NCBI RefSeq assembly: GCF_042433515.1
Contig: NZ_JBHLVH010000027.1
Span: 1-64,000, forward strand
Source of the DNA: Kytococcus schroeteri
Lineage (GTDB): Bacteria > Actinomycetota > Actinomycetes > Actinomycetales > Dermatophilaceae
Length of the DNA: 64,000 bases
Direction of reading: 5' to 3'
Of the stretch, positions 24,944 through 36,379 are shown one piece after another. Under the pieces are notes generated by a model. It was given only the letters and a program-made list of their open reading frames with translations, did not search any database and had not been told where the DNA came from. Both the position numbers and the translations under genes were made by a program. Numbering within the stretch: position 1 is the first letter of the stretch; every line of letters begins with the position of its first letter.

Positions 24944-25299
24944 GCCAGGTCCTTGCCCGAGCGCACGGACACGCGGGTCCGGGTGGCCTTGGTGCGGCCG
25001 TTGCGCTCGACGTTCTCGACACGCGTGCGGACGCGGGTCGGGGTGTTGGTCTCCGGGTCCACCAGCGCCACGTTGGACACGTGGATGGGGGCCTCGACGG
25101 TCTGGATGCCGCCGGCGCCGCCGCCCACACCGGCCTTGGTGTGCTTGGTGACGCGGTTGATGCCCTCCACGAGCACGCGGTTGCGCTCGGGGTAGACCTC
25201 GATCACGCGACCGGTCTTGCCGCGGTCACCGCCGTTCTCCTGCTTGCGGCCGGTCACCACCTGGACCAGGTCGTTCTTCTTGATCTTCATCTTCGCCAA
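24940..25299 (-). CDS. rplX: 50S ribosomal protein L24 (uL24)
   Basis: L24 initiates 50S assembly. The KOW-containing 119-aa protein has MKIKKNDLVQVVTGRKQENGG, EVYPERNRVLVEGINRVTKH and the GGIQTVEAPIHVSNVAL block. The ATG at 25299 is used here; an internal ATG at 25290 is also possible. It is 3 nt after rplN. Confidence 0.97.
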   Translation of the reverse strand: MAKMKIKKNDLVQVVTGRKQENGGDRGKTGRVIEVYPERNRVLVEGINRVTKHTKAGVGGGAGGIQTVEAPIHVSNVALVDPETNTPTRVRTRVENVERNGRTKATRTRVSVRSGKDLA

Positions 25300-25302
25300 G
25301 GC

Positions 25303-25671
25303 TCAGATCACCTCCGGGGCCAGCGACACGATGCGCATGAACTGGTTGTCACGCAGCTCGCGTCCGACCGGACCGAAGATGCGGGTGCCGCGGGGCTCCC
25401 CGTCGGCCTTGAGGATGACGGCAGCGTTCTCGTCGAAGGAGATGTAGCTGCCGTCGGGACGACGGCGCTCCTTCGTCGTGCGGACGATGACCGCCTTGAC
25501 GACATCACCCTTCTTCACGTTGCCGCCGGGAATGGCGTCCTTCACCGACGCGACGATCGTGTCGCCGATGCCGGCGTAGCGACGGCCCGAACCGCCGAGA
25601 ACACGGATGCAAAGGAGCTCCTTCGCACCGGTGTTGTCGGCGACGCGCAGTCGCGACTCCTGCTGGATCAC
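25303..25671 (-). CDS. rplN: 50S ribosomal protein L14 (uL14)
   Basis: L14 forms an intersubunit bridge. The 122-aa protein starts MIQQESRLRVADNTGAKELL (GTG start at 25671) and ends FMRIVSLAPEVI. It follows a structured 151-nt gap after rpsQ and is the first gene of what is the spc operon in E. coli. Confidence 0.97.
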   Translation of the reverse strand: MIQQESRLRVADNTGAKELLCIRVLGGSGRRYAGIGDTIVASVKDAIPGGNVKKGDVVKAVIVRTTKERRRPDGSYISFDENAAVILKADGEPRGTRIFGPVGRELRDNQFMRIVSLAPEVI

Positions 25672-25697
25672 TGCAAACTCCTGTCGTCGAGCAGGTT

Positions 25698-25798
25698 CTC
25701 ACCCCGCCGTACGGGGGTGAGCCTTGCCGAACCGGATGGGCTGAAGGTGGGGCTGGGACCCGAGGTCCCACCGGCCTGGGGCCGGGCGGGACCTCGGG
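25698..25798 (-). promoter_or_regulatory. Structured gap at the S10/spc operon boundary
   Basis: The 151-nt gap between rpsQ and rplN holds two stems on the transcribed strand: an 11-bp stem of CCCGAGGTCCC (25759-25769) with GGGACCTCGGG (25788-25798), and CTCACCCC (25698-25705) with GGGGTGAG (25714-25721). Other joins in this cluster are mostly 0-50 nt. A partial terminator or processing site is suggested; no strong promoter is visible. Confidence 0.45.
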
Positions 25799-25822
25799 AT
25801 CGGTCCCCACCATCGATGGGTC

Positions 25823-26131
25823 TTACTTGGCCTTCTCCACGACCTCGACCAGGCGCCAGCGCTTGGTCGCGGAGGTCGGGCGGGTCTCGGCGATGCGGAC
25901 GAGATCGCCGACGCCGGCGGTGTTGTTCTCGTCGTGCGCCTTGACCTTCTTGGTCTTGCGGATGACCTTGCCGTACAGCGCGTGCTTCACGTGCTCCTCG
26001 AGGGCGACGGTGATGGTCTTCTCCATCTTGTCGCTCACGACGTAGCCGCGACGCTCCTTGCGGAACTGACGGCCACCGGGAGCCAGCAGCTTGCCGGACT
26101 CGGACACCTCGGGGGTGGTCTGCTCGGACAT
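25823..26131 (-). CDS. rpsQ: 30S ribosomal protein S17 (uS17)
   Basis: S17 is a primary 16S rRNA-binding protein of the 30S body. The core from about residue 24 (RKERRGYVVSDKMEKTITVA) through GDLVRIAETRPTSATKRWRL is canonical; the first 22 residues are an extension. Its ATG shares one base with the rpmC stop (TGATG). Confidence 0.97.
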   Translation of the reverse strand: MSEQTTPEVSESGKLLAPGGRQFRKERRGYVVSDKMEKTITVALEEHVKHALYGKVIRKTKKVKAHDENNTAGVGDLVRIAETRPTSATKRWRLVEVVEKAK

Positions 26132-26367
26132 CAGGCCTCCTGGGCGGCGCGGCCGATGTTGAGCTCGCGCTCGCGCATCTCGGTGTAGATACGGGCGATG
26201 TCCTTGCGCACCGCGCGGAGGCGGCTGCTGTTGGACAGCTGACCCGTGGCGGACTGGAAACGCAGGTTGAACAGCTCCTGCTTCGCCTCGGCCAGGGCGT
26301 CACGCAGGGCCTGGTCGTCCAGGCCGCGCAGGTCGGTCATCGTCTTGTCGTCGGAGCCGAGCGCCAT
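26131..26367 (-). CDS. rpmC: 50S ribosomal protein L29 (uL29)
   Basis: L29 is a helical protein at the tunnel exit, part of the trigger factor and SRP docking site. The 78-aa sequence has LRGLDDQALRDALAEAKQEL and LFNLRFQSATGQLSNSSRLR. The first nine residues are an extension; an in-frame ATG near 26340 gives the classical start. It overlaps rplP and rpsQ by one base at each end. Confidence 0.96.
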   Translation of the reverse strand: MALGSDDKTMTDLRGLDDQALRDALAEAKQELFNLRFQSATGQLSNSSRLRAVRKDIARIYTEMRERELNIGRAAQEA

Positions 26368-26786
26368 CAGGCGTCACCACCCTCACGTGCCACGATGCGG
26401 CACTTCATCGGAAGCTTGTGCATGGCCAGGCGGAGCGCCTCGCGAGCGACCTCGTCGCTCACACCCGAGAGCTCGAACATAATGCGGCCCGGCTTGACGT
26501 TGGCGACCCAGAACTCGACCGAACCCTTACCGGAACCCATGCGGACCTCGGCAGGCTTCTTGGTCAGCGGACGGTCGGGGTAGATGTTGATCCACACCTT
26601 TCCGCCTCGCTTGATGTAACGGGTCATCGCGATACGCGCGGACTCGATCTGGCGGTTGGTGACGTAGGCCGGCGTCAGGCACTGGATGCCGTACTCACCG
26701 AAGGCCAGCTGGGTGCCGCCCTTGGACGCGCCACCACGCTTGGGGTGGTGCTGCTTGCGGTGCTTCACACGACGCGGGATCAGCAT
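26367..26786 (-). CDS. rplP: 50S ribosomal protein L16 (uL16)
   Basis: L16 lies near the A site and peptidyl-transferase centre. The 139-aa protein starts MLIPRRVKHRKQHHPKRGG and has the conserved RMGSGKGSVEFWVANVKPGR. It shares single-base overlaps with rpsC and rpmC, part of a continuous translational-coupling chain rplV-rpsC-rplP-rpmC-rpsQ. Confidence 0.97.
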   Translation of the reverse strand: MLIPRRVKHRKQHHPKRGGASKGGTQLAFGEYGIQCLTPAYVTNRQIESARIAMTRYIKRGGKVWINIYPDRPLTKKPAEVRMGSGKGSVEFWVANVKPGRIMFELSGVSDEVAREALRLAMHKLPMKCRIVAREGGDA

Positions 26787-27577
26787 CAGTTCTCGCCTCC
26801 CTCGGGCGCCTTGGTCTCAGCGGCCGGCGCGGACTGCGGGGCGTCGCGACGCGGGCCACGACCGCGGCCACGACCCGGACGGTCGCCACGGCCACGGCGC
26901 TGCTGCGGGGCGTTGGCCTGCTCGCGAGCGAGCTCCTTGTCGGTCATGTCGCCCTGGTAGATCCAGACCTTCACGCCGATGCGGCCGAACGTGGTGCGGG
27001 CCTCGTAGAAGCCGTAGTCGATGTTCGCGCGGAGGGTGTGCAGCGGCACGCGGCCCTCGCGGTAGAACTCGGTGCGGGACATCTCGGCGCCACCCAGGCG
27101 GCCGGAGCACTGGACACGGATGCCCTTGGCGCCGGCGCGCTGCGCGGACTGGATGCCCTTCTTCATGGCGCGACGGGTCGACACACGAGCAGAGAGCTGC
27201 TCGGCGATGCCCTGGGCCACGAGCTGGGCCACGGCCTCGGGGTTCTTCACCTCGAGGATGTTGAGCTGCACCTGCTTGCCGGTCAGCTTCTCCAGCTGGC
27301 CGCGCAGGCGGTCCGCCTCGGCGCCACGGCGACCGATGACGATGCCCGGGCGAGCGGTGTGGATGTCCACACGCACGCGGTCACGGGTGCGCTCGATCTC
27401 GACCTTGGCGATGCCCGCGCGCTCCATGCCGGTGGACAGCAGCCGACGGATGGCCACGTCCTCCTTCACGAAGTCTGCGTAGCGCTGGCCCTCGGCGGTC
27501 GAGTCGGCGAACCAACGGGTCTTGTGGTCGGTGGTGATGCCCAGACGGAAGCCGTGCGGGTTGATCTTCTGACCCAT
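26786..27577 (-). CDS. rpsC: 30S ribosomal protein S3 (uS3) with RG-rich C-terminus
   Basis: S3 lines the mRNA entry tunnel. The KH domain and the C-terminal domain are clear: MGQKINPHGFRLGITTDHKT at the start, VRVDIHTARPGIVIGRRGAE with the GxxG loop, and RTTFGRIGVKVWIY near residue 200. Residues after about 222 form a low-complexity Arg/Gly/Pro tail (QQRRGRGDRPGRGRGRGPRR) and an acidic end. The ATG shares one base with the rplV stop. Confidence 0.97.
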   Translation of the reverse strand: MGQKINPHGFRLGITTDHKTRWFADSTAEGQRYADFVKEDVAIRRLLSTGMERAGIAKVEIERTRDRVRVDIHTARPGIVIGRRGAEADRLRGQLEKLTGKQVQLNILEVKNPEAVAQLVAQGIAEQLSARVSTRRAMKKGIQSAQRAGAKGIRVQCSGRLGGAEMSRTEFYREGRVPLHTLRANIDYGFYEARTTFGRIGVKVWIYQGDMTDKELAREQANAPQQRRGRGDRPGRGRGRGPRRDAPQSAPAAETKAPEGGEN

Positions 27578-27954
27578 CAGCGGGTCCCTCCCTTGGCGTT
27601 CTCGTCGGTCTTCTGCGACACGAGCACGGTGATGTGGCTCGTGCGCTTCAGGATCTTGCTCGCCCGCCCCTGCGCACGGGGGCGGAAACGCTTCATGCTC
27701 GGACCCTCGTCGACGAAGGCCTCGCTGACGTACAGCGAGTTCTCGTCGAAGGCGGTCGCGTCGCGGTCGGCCATGAAACGGGCGTTCGCAATAGCGCTCT
27801 GCAGCACCTTCATCACCGGCTCGCTCGCACCCTGGGGGGCGAACTGCAGCACGGCCAGGGCCTCAGAGGCCTGCTTGCCACGGATCAGGTCCACGACGCG
27901 GCGAGCCTTCATGGGCGTCACGCGGACGTACCGCGCCTGCGCCTTGGCTTCCAT
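27577..27954 (-). CDS. rplV: 50S ribosomal protein L22 (uL22)
   Basis: L22 reaches into the exit tunnel; changes in its loop give macrolide resistance. The 125-aa protein starts MEAKAQARYVRVTPMKARRV and has the loop region GPSMKRFRPRAQGRASKIL without visible deletion. It follows rpsS by 68 nt. Confidence 0.97.
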   Translation of the reverse strand: MEAKAQARYVRVTPMKARRVVDLIRGKQASEALAVLQFAPQGASEPVMKVLQSAIANARFMADRDATAFDENSLYVSEAFVDEGPSMKRFRPRAQGRASKILKRTSHITVLVSQKTDENAKGGTR

Positions 27955-28022
27955 GTCAGTCCCTCTTCAGTCGTTCTGGTGGTAAGTGGTGTGATCGCCG
28001 GTGGCGGTCACGGTGCTGTGGA

Positions 28023-28301
28023 TCAGCGACGGGCCTTGCGGTCGTCCTTGACGTGACCACGGAAGGTCTTCGTCGGGGCGAACTCGCCGAGCTTGTGGCC
28101 GACCATCGACTCGGTCACGAAGACCGGGACGTGCTTGCGACCGTCGTGCACGGCCAGGGTGTGACCGAGCATGTCCGGGGTGATCATCGACCGGCGGGAC
28201 CAGGTCTTGATCACGTTCTTGGTGCCGGCTTCGTTCTGGGCGTCCACCTTCTTGGCAAGGTGGTCGTCGACGAAGGGGCCCTTCTTGAGGCTACGAGGCA
28301 T
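28023..28301 (-). CDS. rpsS: 30S ribosomal protein S19 (uS19)
   Basis: S19 forms a complex with S13 in the 30S head. The 92-aa protein (MPRSLKKGPFVDDHLAKKVD, with KTWSRRSMITPDMLGHTLAV) matches the family closely. It lies 14 nt after rplB. Confidence 0.97.
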   Translation of the reverse strand: MPRSLKKGPFVDDHLAKKVDAQNEAGTKNVIKTWSRRSMITPDMLGHTLAVHDGRKHVPVFVTESMVGHKLGEFAPTKTFRGHVKDDRKARR

Positions 28302-28315
28302 CTCAGGTGCTCCTA

Positions 28316-29152
28316 TCAGCGCTTCTTGCCGGTGCGGCGACGGCGGACGATCATCTTGTCGCTGGCCTTGCCCTTCTGGCGGGTGCGGCCCTCCGGCTTG
28401 CCCCAGGGGCTGACCGGGTGGCGACCACCAGAGGTGCGTCCCTCACCACCACCGTGCGGGTGGTCGACCGGGTTCATGACCACACCACGCACGGTCGGGC
28501 GCTTGCCCTTCCAGCGCATGCGGCCGGCCTTGCCCCAGTTGATGTTGGACTGCTCGGCGTTGCCGACCTCACCGATGGAGGCGCGGCAGCGGGCGTCGAC
28601 ATTGCGGATCTCGCCGGACGGCATGCGCAGCTGCGCGTAGGGGCCGTCCTTGGCGACGAGCTGCACGCGGGTACCCGCCGAACGCGCGATCTTGGCGCCG
28701 CCGCCGGGGCGGAGCTCGATCGCGTGGACGACGGTACCGACGGGGATGTTGCGCAGCGGCAGGTTGTTACCCGGCTTGATGTCGGCCGTCGGGCCGGACT
28801 CCACCAGGGCGCCCTGCGCCAGGTTCTTCGGCGCGATGATGTAGCGCTTCTCACCGTCGGCGTAGTGCAGCAGCGCGATGCGCGCGGTGCGGTTGGGGTC
28901 GTACTCGATGTGGGCGACCTTCGCCGGCACGCCGTCCTTGTCCGCACGACGGAAGTCGATCAGACGGTAGGCGCGCTTGTGGCCACCACCGATGTGGCGG
29001 GTGGTGATACGACCGGAGGCGTTGCGGCCACCGGACTTGGTCAGCGGGCGCACCAGGGACTTCTCCGGGGTGCTGCGCGTGACCTCGACGAAGTCCGCGG
29101 CGCTCGAGCCGCGGCGGCCCGGGGTCGTGGGCTTGTGCTTGCGGATTGCCAT
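28316..29152 (-). CDS. rplB: 50S ribosomal protein L2 (uL2)
   Basis: L2 is needed for subunit association and peptidyl transferase. The 278-aa sequence starts MAIRKHKPTTPGRRGSSAAD and has the catalytically implicated His in VVMNPVDHPHGGGEGRTSGG and the end KMIVRRRRTGKKR. It follows rplW by 49 nt in the order rplC-rplD-rplW-rplB. Confidence 0.97.
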   Translation of the reverse strand: MAIRKHKPTTPGRRGSSAADFVEVTRSTPEKSLVRPLTKSGGRNASGRITTRHIGGGHKRAYRLIDFRRADKDGVPAKVAHIEYDPNRTARIALLHYADGEKRYIIAPKNLAQGALVESGPTADIKPGNNLPLRNIPVGTVVHAIELRPGGGAKIARSAGTRVQLVAKDGPYAQLRMPSGEIRNVDARCRASIGEVGNAEQSNINWGKAGRMRWKGKRPTVRGVVMNPVDHPHGGGEGRTSGGRHPVSPWGKPEGRTRQKGKASDKMIVRRRRTGKKR

Positions 29153-29201
29153 GTTGGGGTCCTAGCTCCGTACTCGTGTCTCGTGTCGACTTCTCAGCGG
29201 C

Positions 29202-29525
29202 TCAGTTGCCCGCGCCGAAGATGTCGATCGAGCCTTCCTTGAGCGTGACGATGGCGCGCTTGGTGTCCTTGCGACGGCCGATGCCGAAGCGAGTACGACG
29301 GGCCTTGCCCGGGCGGTTCATCGTGTGGACCGAGTCGACCTTGACGTCGAAGACCTTCTCGACGGCCAGCTTGATCTCGGTCTTGTTGGCACGCGGGTCG
29401 ACCAGGAAGGTGTACTTGCCCTCGTCCAGCAGGGCATAGGACTTCTCGGAGACGACCGGCGCGAGGAGGACGTCGCGCGGGTCCTTGGCGACCTGGGTGC
29501 TCGACTGGTTCATCGGGGTGCTCAC
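29202..29525 (-). CDS. rplW: 50S ribosomal protein L23 (uL23)
   Basis: L23 is at the tunnel exit and binds trigger factor and SRP. The core DPRDVLLAPVVSEKSYALLD and the NKTEIKLAVEKVFDVKV block are canonical. The GTG at 29525 overlaps the rplD stop by 4 nt (GTGA) and gives 107 aa; an ATG four codons in is an alternative. Confidence 0.96.
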   Translation of the reverse strand: MSTPMNQSSTQVAKDPRDVLLAPVVSEKSYALLDEGKYTFLVDPRANKTEIKLAVEKVFDVKVDSVHTMNRPGKARRTRFGIGRRKDTKRAIVTLKEGSIDIFGAGN

Positions 29526-30193
29526 TGGGCAACCTCCTGCGTCGCAGCGTTCGTGTCGGCGGTGGCCTTCTGGCCACCGGCGATGAAGGCGTCCAGCGCA
29601 CCAGCGGTGAAGAACACGTCGTCGGCGCACATGACGTCGTAGGTGTTCAGCTGGTCGGCGAAGAGCACGTGCACGTTCTGCAGGTTGCGCAGGCTGAGCA
29701 GGCCCAGCTCGTCGCCGCGCTGCAGCACGACCAGCAGGTTGCGACGGTCGGTGAGACCGCGCAGCAGGCCGTTGACCGCCTTGCTGGAGGGCTTGTCACC
29801 CTCGAGCACGGCGCTCAGCACGTGGATGCGGCCGTGACGCGCACGGTCGGACAGCGCACCGCGCAGGGCGGCGGCCTTCATCTTCTTGGGGGTCCGCTGG
29901 GCGTAGTCGCGCGGCTGCGGGCCGTGCACGACGCCACCACCGGCGAACTGCGGGGCGCGGGTCGAACCCTGGCGGGCGCGGCCGGTGCCCTTCTGGCGGT
30001 AGGGCTTGCGGCCACCACCGCGCACGTCGGCGCGGGTCTTGGTGGCGTGCGTGCCCTGGCGCGCAGCGGCCAACTGGGCCACCACGACCTGGTGGATCAG
30101 CGGCACGTTGGCGTCCACGTCGAAGATCTCGGCGGGCAGCTCGACGGAACCGTCGGCCTTGCCAGCGGGGCTGATGATGTCGATCGTCGGCAT
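29522..30193 (-). CDS. rplD: 50S ribosomal protein L4 (uL4)
   Basis: L4 extends a loop into the exit tunnel and in E. coli represses the S10 operon. The 223-aa protein has the loop GGGRKPYRQKGTGRARQGST and the start MPTIDIISPAGKADGSVEL. The ATG at 30193 is one base from the rplC stop. The C-terminal 15 residues are Ala/Thr/Glu-rich. Confidence 0.97.
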   Translation of the reverse strand: MPTIDIISPAGKADGSVELPAEIFDVDANVPLIHQVVVAQLAAARQGTHATKTRADVRGGGRKPYRQKGTGRARQGSTRAPQFAGGGVVHGPQPRDYAQRTPKKMKAAALRGALSDRARHGRIHVLSAVLEGDKPSSKAVNGLLRGLTDRRNLLVVLQRGDELGLLSLRNLQNVHVLFADQLNTYDVMCADDVFFTAGALDAFIAGGQKATADTNAATQEVAQ

Positions 30194-30194
30194 G

Positions 30195-30866
30195 TCAGGC
30201 TCCCTTCGCGGCGGAGCGGACGAGGACCAGACCGCCACGGGCGCCGGGGACGGCACCCTTGATCAGCAGCAGACCCTTGTCGGCGTCCACGGCGTGGATG
30301 GTGAGGTTCTGGGTGGTCTGACGCTCGCCGCCCATGCGACCCGCCATGCGGGTGCCGCGGAAGACGCGACCGGGGGTGGCGCAGCCACCGATGGAACCGG
30401 GCTTGCGGTGGTTGCGGTGGGCACCGTGGGAGGCGCTCACACCGGCGAAGCCGTGACGCTTCATGACGCCCGCGAAGCCCTTGCCCTTGGTGGTGCCGGT
30501 GACGTCCACGACGGCGCCGGCCTCGAAGGTCTCCACGGTGAGCTCCTGGCCCAGCTCGTAGGAGGCCGCGTCAGCGGTGCGCAGCTCGGTCACGTGACGA
30601 CGCGGGGTGACCCCGGCCTTCTCGAAGTGACCGCGCAGGGGCTTGCTGACCTTGCGGGGGTCGATGTCGCCGGTGGCGATCTGCACGGCCCCGTAGCCGT
30701 CGGTGTCCTGGGTGCGGACCTGCGTCACCACGTTCGGGGCGATCTGCACGACGGTCACCGGAACGAGGCGGTTCTCCGCGTCCCAGACCTGGGTCATGCC
30801 GAGCTTGGTGCCCAGAACGCCGGCGACGGTGCGCTGCATGGTGTTCTCAGTCATGGTGGCGCTCAC
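30195..30866 (-). CDS. rplC: 50S ribosomal protein L3 (uL3)
   Basis: L3 reaches the peptidyl-transferase centre. The protein has VAGVLGTKLGMTQVWDAENR and the HGAHRNHRKPGSIGGCATPG core with the glutamine methylation site region MGGERQTTQNL. A GTG at 30866 overlaps the rpsJ stop by 4 nt (223 aa); the ATG at 30854 (MTENTMQ) is the alternative start giving 219 aa. Confidence 0.96.
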   Translation of the reverse strand: MSATMTENTMQRTVAGVLGTKLGMTQVWDAENRLVPVTVVQIAPNVVTQVRTQDTDGYGAVQIATGDIDPRKVSKPLRGHFEKAGVTPRRHVTELRTADAASYELGQELTVETFEAGAVVDVTGTTKGKGFAGVMKRHGFAGVSASHGAHRNHRKPGSIGGCATPGRVFRGTRMAGRMGGERQTTQNLTIHAVDADKGLLLIKGAVPGARGGLVLVRSAAKGA

Positions 30867-31171
30867 AGCTTGATCTCGATGTTCACGTCAGCCGGCAGGT
30901 CGAGACGCATCAGGGAGTCCACGGCCTTGGGGGTCGGGTCCACGATGTCGATCAGACGCTTGTGCGTCCGCATCTCGAAGTGCTCTCGGCTGTCCTTGTA
31001 CTTGTGCGGGGACCGGATGACGCAGAAGACATTCTTCTCCGTCGGCAGGGGCACAGGGCCCACAACGGTCGCGCCCGCACGGGTCACGGTGTCCACGATC
31101 TTCCGCGCCGAGGAGTCGATGACCTCGTGGTCATACGACTTCAGCCGGATGCGGATCTTCTGTCCCGCCAT
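30863..31171 (-). CDS. rpsJ: 30S ribosomal protein S10 (uS10)
   Basis: S10 is a 30S head protein that also binds NusB in transcription antitermination. The 102-aa protein starts MAGQKIRIRLKSYDHEVIDS and ends with LDLPADVNIEIKL. It is the first gene of the S10-spc cluster, preceded by a 376-nt non-coding leader. The ATG has AGAGAGAGTCAACGAACCG upstream, with only a weak ribosome site. Confidence 0.97.
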   Translation of the reverse strand: MAGQKIRIRLKSYDHEVIDSSARKIVDTVTRAGATVVGPVPLPTEKNVFCVIRSPHKYKDSREHFEMRTHKRLIDIVDPTPKAVDSLMRLDLPADVNIEIKL

Positions 31172-31547
31172 CGGTTCGTTGACTCTCTCTCGTCGTACCG
31201 CTAATGGTCTTGGCGGTCATTCCCCGACCCACGCACTCGGGTGTGTCGCCCTTGCGGGCCGCACCACGGCTGCGTCAGCCGTTCCTGGGAGGGGGACCGG
31301 AGTTCCGTTCCCCGCATGACCGGGTTCGTGCTCCGGACGGGCAGTGACCTCCACACCGGGTGTGGAAGTGGAGCACGACTCCACGGTCGGACCTGCCTCG
31401 TCCAGAAAGGCGATGTCCTGCGTCCGCGTCGGCGTCCCGCGGTTCCGGAGACCCGGCCTGGGGGACACTCGGTGGGGACACGCAGTGCCATCGCCCAACA
31501 AGCAACTTCCCAAGTGTGGCACACAGTGCCCCGGCAGCCAAATCGGC
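31172..31547 (-). other. Long leader region of the S10 operon
   Basis: This 376-nt stretch has no frame with coding bias. It contains a nested inverted repeat: outer arms GTGCTCC (31328-31334) and GGAGCAC (31370-31376), inner arms CCACAC (31351-31356) and GTGTGG (31360-31365). No TAnnnT element with a matching -35 is found, so the promoter is unassigned. A structured leader used for feedback control, as with L4 in E. coli, is possible but unproven. Confidence 0.45.
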
Positions 31548-32232
31548 TCAGTCGGCCGCCAGCAGCCAGGCCCCCACCGGGGTCAGCACGAGGGCCGGCA
31601 GCAGGTCACCGACCGGCAGGCTCCGGATGCGCAGGAGGCCCAGCGCGATGCCCACGAGGAGCAGTCCGCCCACCGCCGTCATCGCGTCCACGGCGTAGAC
31701 GGGGACCACTTCCCCGAGGGTCGCCCCCAGCAGGGTCAGCAGGCCCTGCACCACCAGCACCGAGACCGCCGAGAGCAGCACCCCCACCCCGAACGCCGAC
31801 GCGAGGGCGAGGGCGGCAAAGAGGTCGAGCGCCGACGTCAGGGCCAGCTGGTCGATGCCGTTGCCCAAGCCGTCGTTCAACGGCCCCGGGCCTCCCCCGT
31901 GCCCACGCGCCTGCCGGGCCTGCATCCCCCCCGGCCAGCACCTCGAGCCGCGCCTCGAGGCGCAACAGGGAGCCCGATACGCCCCCGAGGAGCAGGGCCC
32001 CCAGCACCAGCAGGATCGGCACCCCCTCCCCCACGGCTGCCTCCAGCGCGCTCGACCCGACGGCGACCGCGGAGAGTCCCGCCATGAGCAGCGTCACCAG
32101 ACCGAGCGCGTCGGTGACCAGGTCGTGCACGCGTTGCGGCAGCCGCGCCCCGAAGGCCATGCCGCAGGTCGCCCCCACGAGCACGGCCACGACGTTGATG
32201 AGGGTGCCCGCGCCCGGGAAGAGTCCATCCAC
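31548..32232 (-). pseudogene. DUF554 family membrane protein, frameshifted
   Basis: DUF554 proteins are small integral membrane proteins of unknown transport-like function. The N-terminal half (GTG at 32232, LFPGAGTLINVVAVLVGATC) reads in one frame and the C-terminal half (DGLGNGIDQLALTSALDLFA to the stop at 31548) in another. The switch is at a run of seven C at 31926-31932; six would restore one continuous frame of about 227 codons with the expected hydrophobic segments. It is either a recent loss-of-function or a homopolymer sequencing error; neighbouring draft gaps make an error credible. It lies between rpsJ and tuf. Confidence 0.75.
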
Positions 32233-32274
32233 GCGCAGAGGACACGTCCCCGTCGACGACTGCCCCGGCACGCA

Positions 32275-32312
32275 CGAGACCCCCTGGTCCCGGTGGGGAT
32301 CAGGGGGTCTCG
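32275..32312 (-). terminator. Terminator after tuf
   Basis: CGAGACCCCCTG (32275-32286) and CAGGGGGTCTCG (32301-32312) are perfect arms, with more partial pairing inside. It ends the str operon, 49 nt after the tuf stop. Confidence 0.7.
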
Positions 32313-32360
32313 GTGACGTGGCGGGCCACGTCGGCGATCAGTGCCCGAGTGGGCGCTGGA

Positions 32361-33554
<1,194 letters not shown>

Positions 33555-33634
33555 TGGGGTCCTCCTGTTGGACTGTGGTGTTGTCACGCTGGGGTCACCG
33601 CGGGATTGCGGTGGTCAGTGCGTGAGTATTGCTG

Positions 33635-33640
33635 ATTTTA
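33635..33640 (-). promoter_or_regulatory. Putative extra tuf promoter (-10)
   Basis: TAAAAT on the minus strand is an AT-rich TAnnnT in the fusA-tuf gap, 81 nt before the tuf start. No clear -35 is seen. A separate tuf promoter would fit the high EF-Tu demand. Confidence 0.35.
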
Positions 33641-33683
33641 GGGAACTGTTGCGAATCAGGCTGGAAGAGTCTACCCGCGAGGG

Positions 33684-35798
<2,115 letters not shown>

Positions 35799-35908
35799 GG
35801 TCTCTCTTCTCGCTCGAGGGTGTGCTCTTCAGGGTGTGCTGCGGGTACCTGCCGGAACGGCAGACGGTCACCGATGGTGGCATGGGGCCACCACCGGTGA
35901 CCAGTACA

Positions 35909-36379
35909 TCACCAGCGGTAGTGGGCGAACGCCTTGTTGGCCTCGGCCATCTTGTGGGTGTCCTCGCGGCGCTTCACCGCGGCACCCAGGCCGTTGGAGG
36001 CGTCGAGGATCTCGTTCATGAGGCGCTCGGTCATGGTCTTCTCACGACGCTGGCGGGCGTAGCCCACGAGCCAGCGCAGGGAGAGGGTGGTCGCGCGGGC
36101 CGGCTTGACCTCGATCGGCACCTGGTAGGTCGCGCCACCGACACGGCGGGACTTGACCTCGAGGGCCGGACGGATGTTGTCCAGCGCACGCTTGAGGGTC
36201 TGGACGGGGTCGGTGCCGGTCTTCTCCTGGACGCCCTCGAGGGCGCCGTAGACGATGGACTCGGCGACGGACTTCTTGCCGTCCAGCAGGATCTTGTTCA
36301 CCAGCTGGGTCACCAGCTGCGACCCGTGCACCGGGTCGACGGCCAGGGGGCGCTTGGGAGCGGGGCCCTTACGAGGCAT
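35909..36379 (-). CDS. rpsG: 30S ribosomal protein S7 (uS7)
   Basis: S7 starts assembly of the 30S head and contacts E-site tRNA. The 156-aa protein begins MPRKGPAPKRPLAVDPVHGS and ends AEANKAFAHYRW. The ATG shares one base with the rpsL stop (TAATG). Confidence 0.97.
   Translation of the reverse strand: MPRKGPAPKRPLAVDPVHGSQLVTQLVNKILLDGKKSVAESIVYGALEGVQEKTGTDPVQTLKRALDNIRPALEVKSRRVGGATYQVPIEVKPARATTLSLRWLVGYARQRREKTMTERLMNEILDASNGLGAAVKRREDTHKMAEANKAFAHYRW

Noticed and set aside
31548..32232. Programmed ribosomal frameshift in the DUF554 gene
   Set aside because: A run of G on the coding strand without a slippery heptamer or following pseudoknot is better explained by indel or sequencing error.
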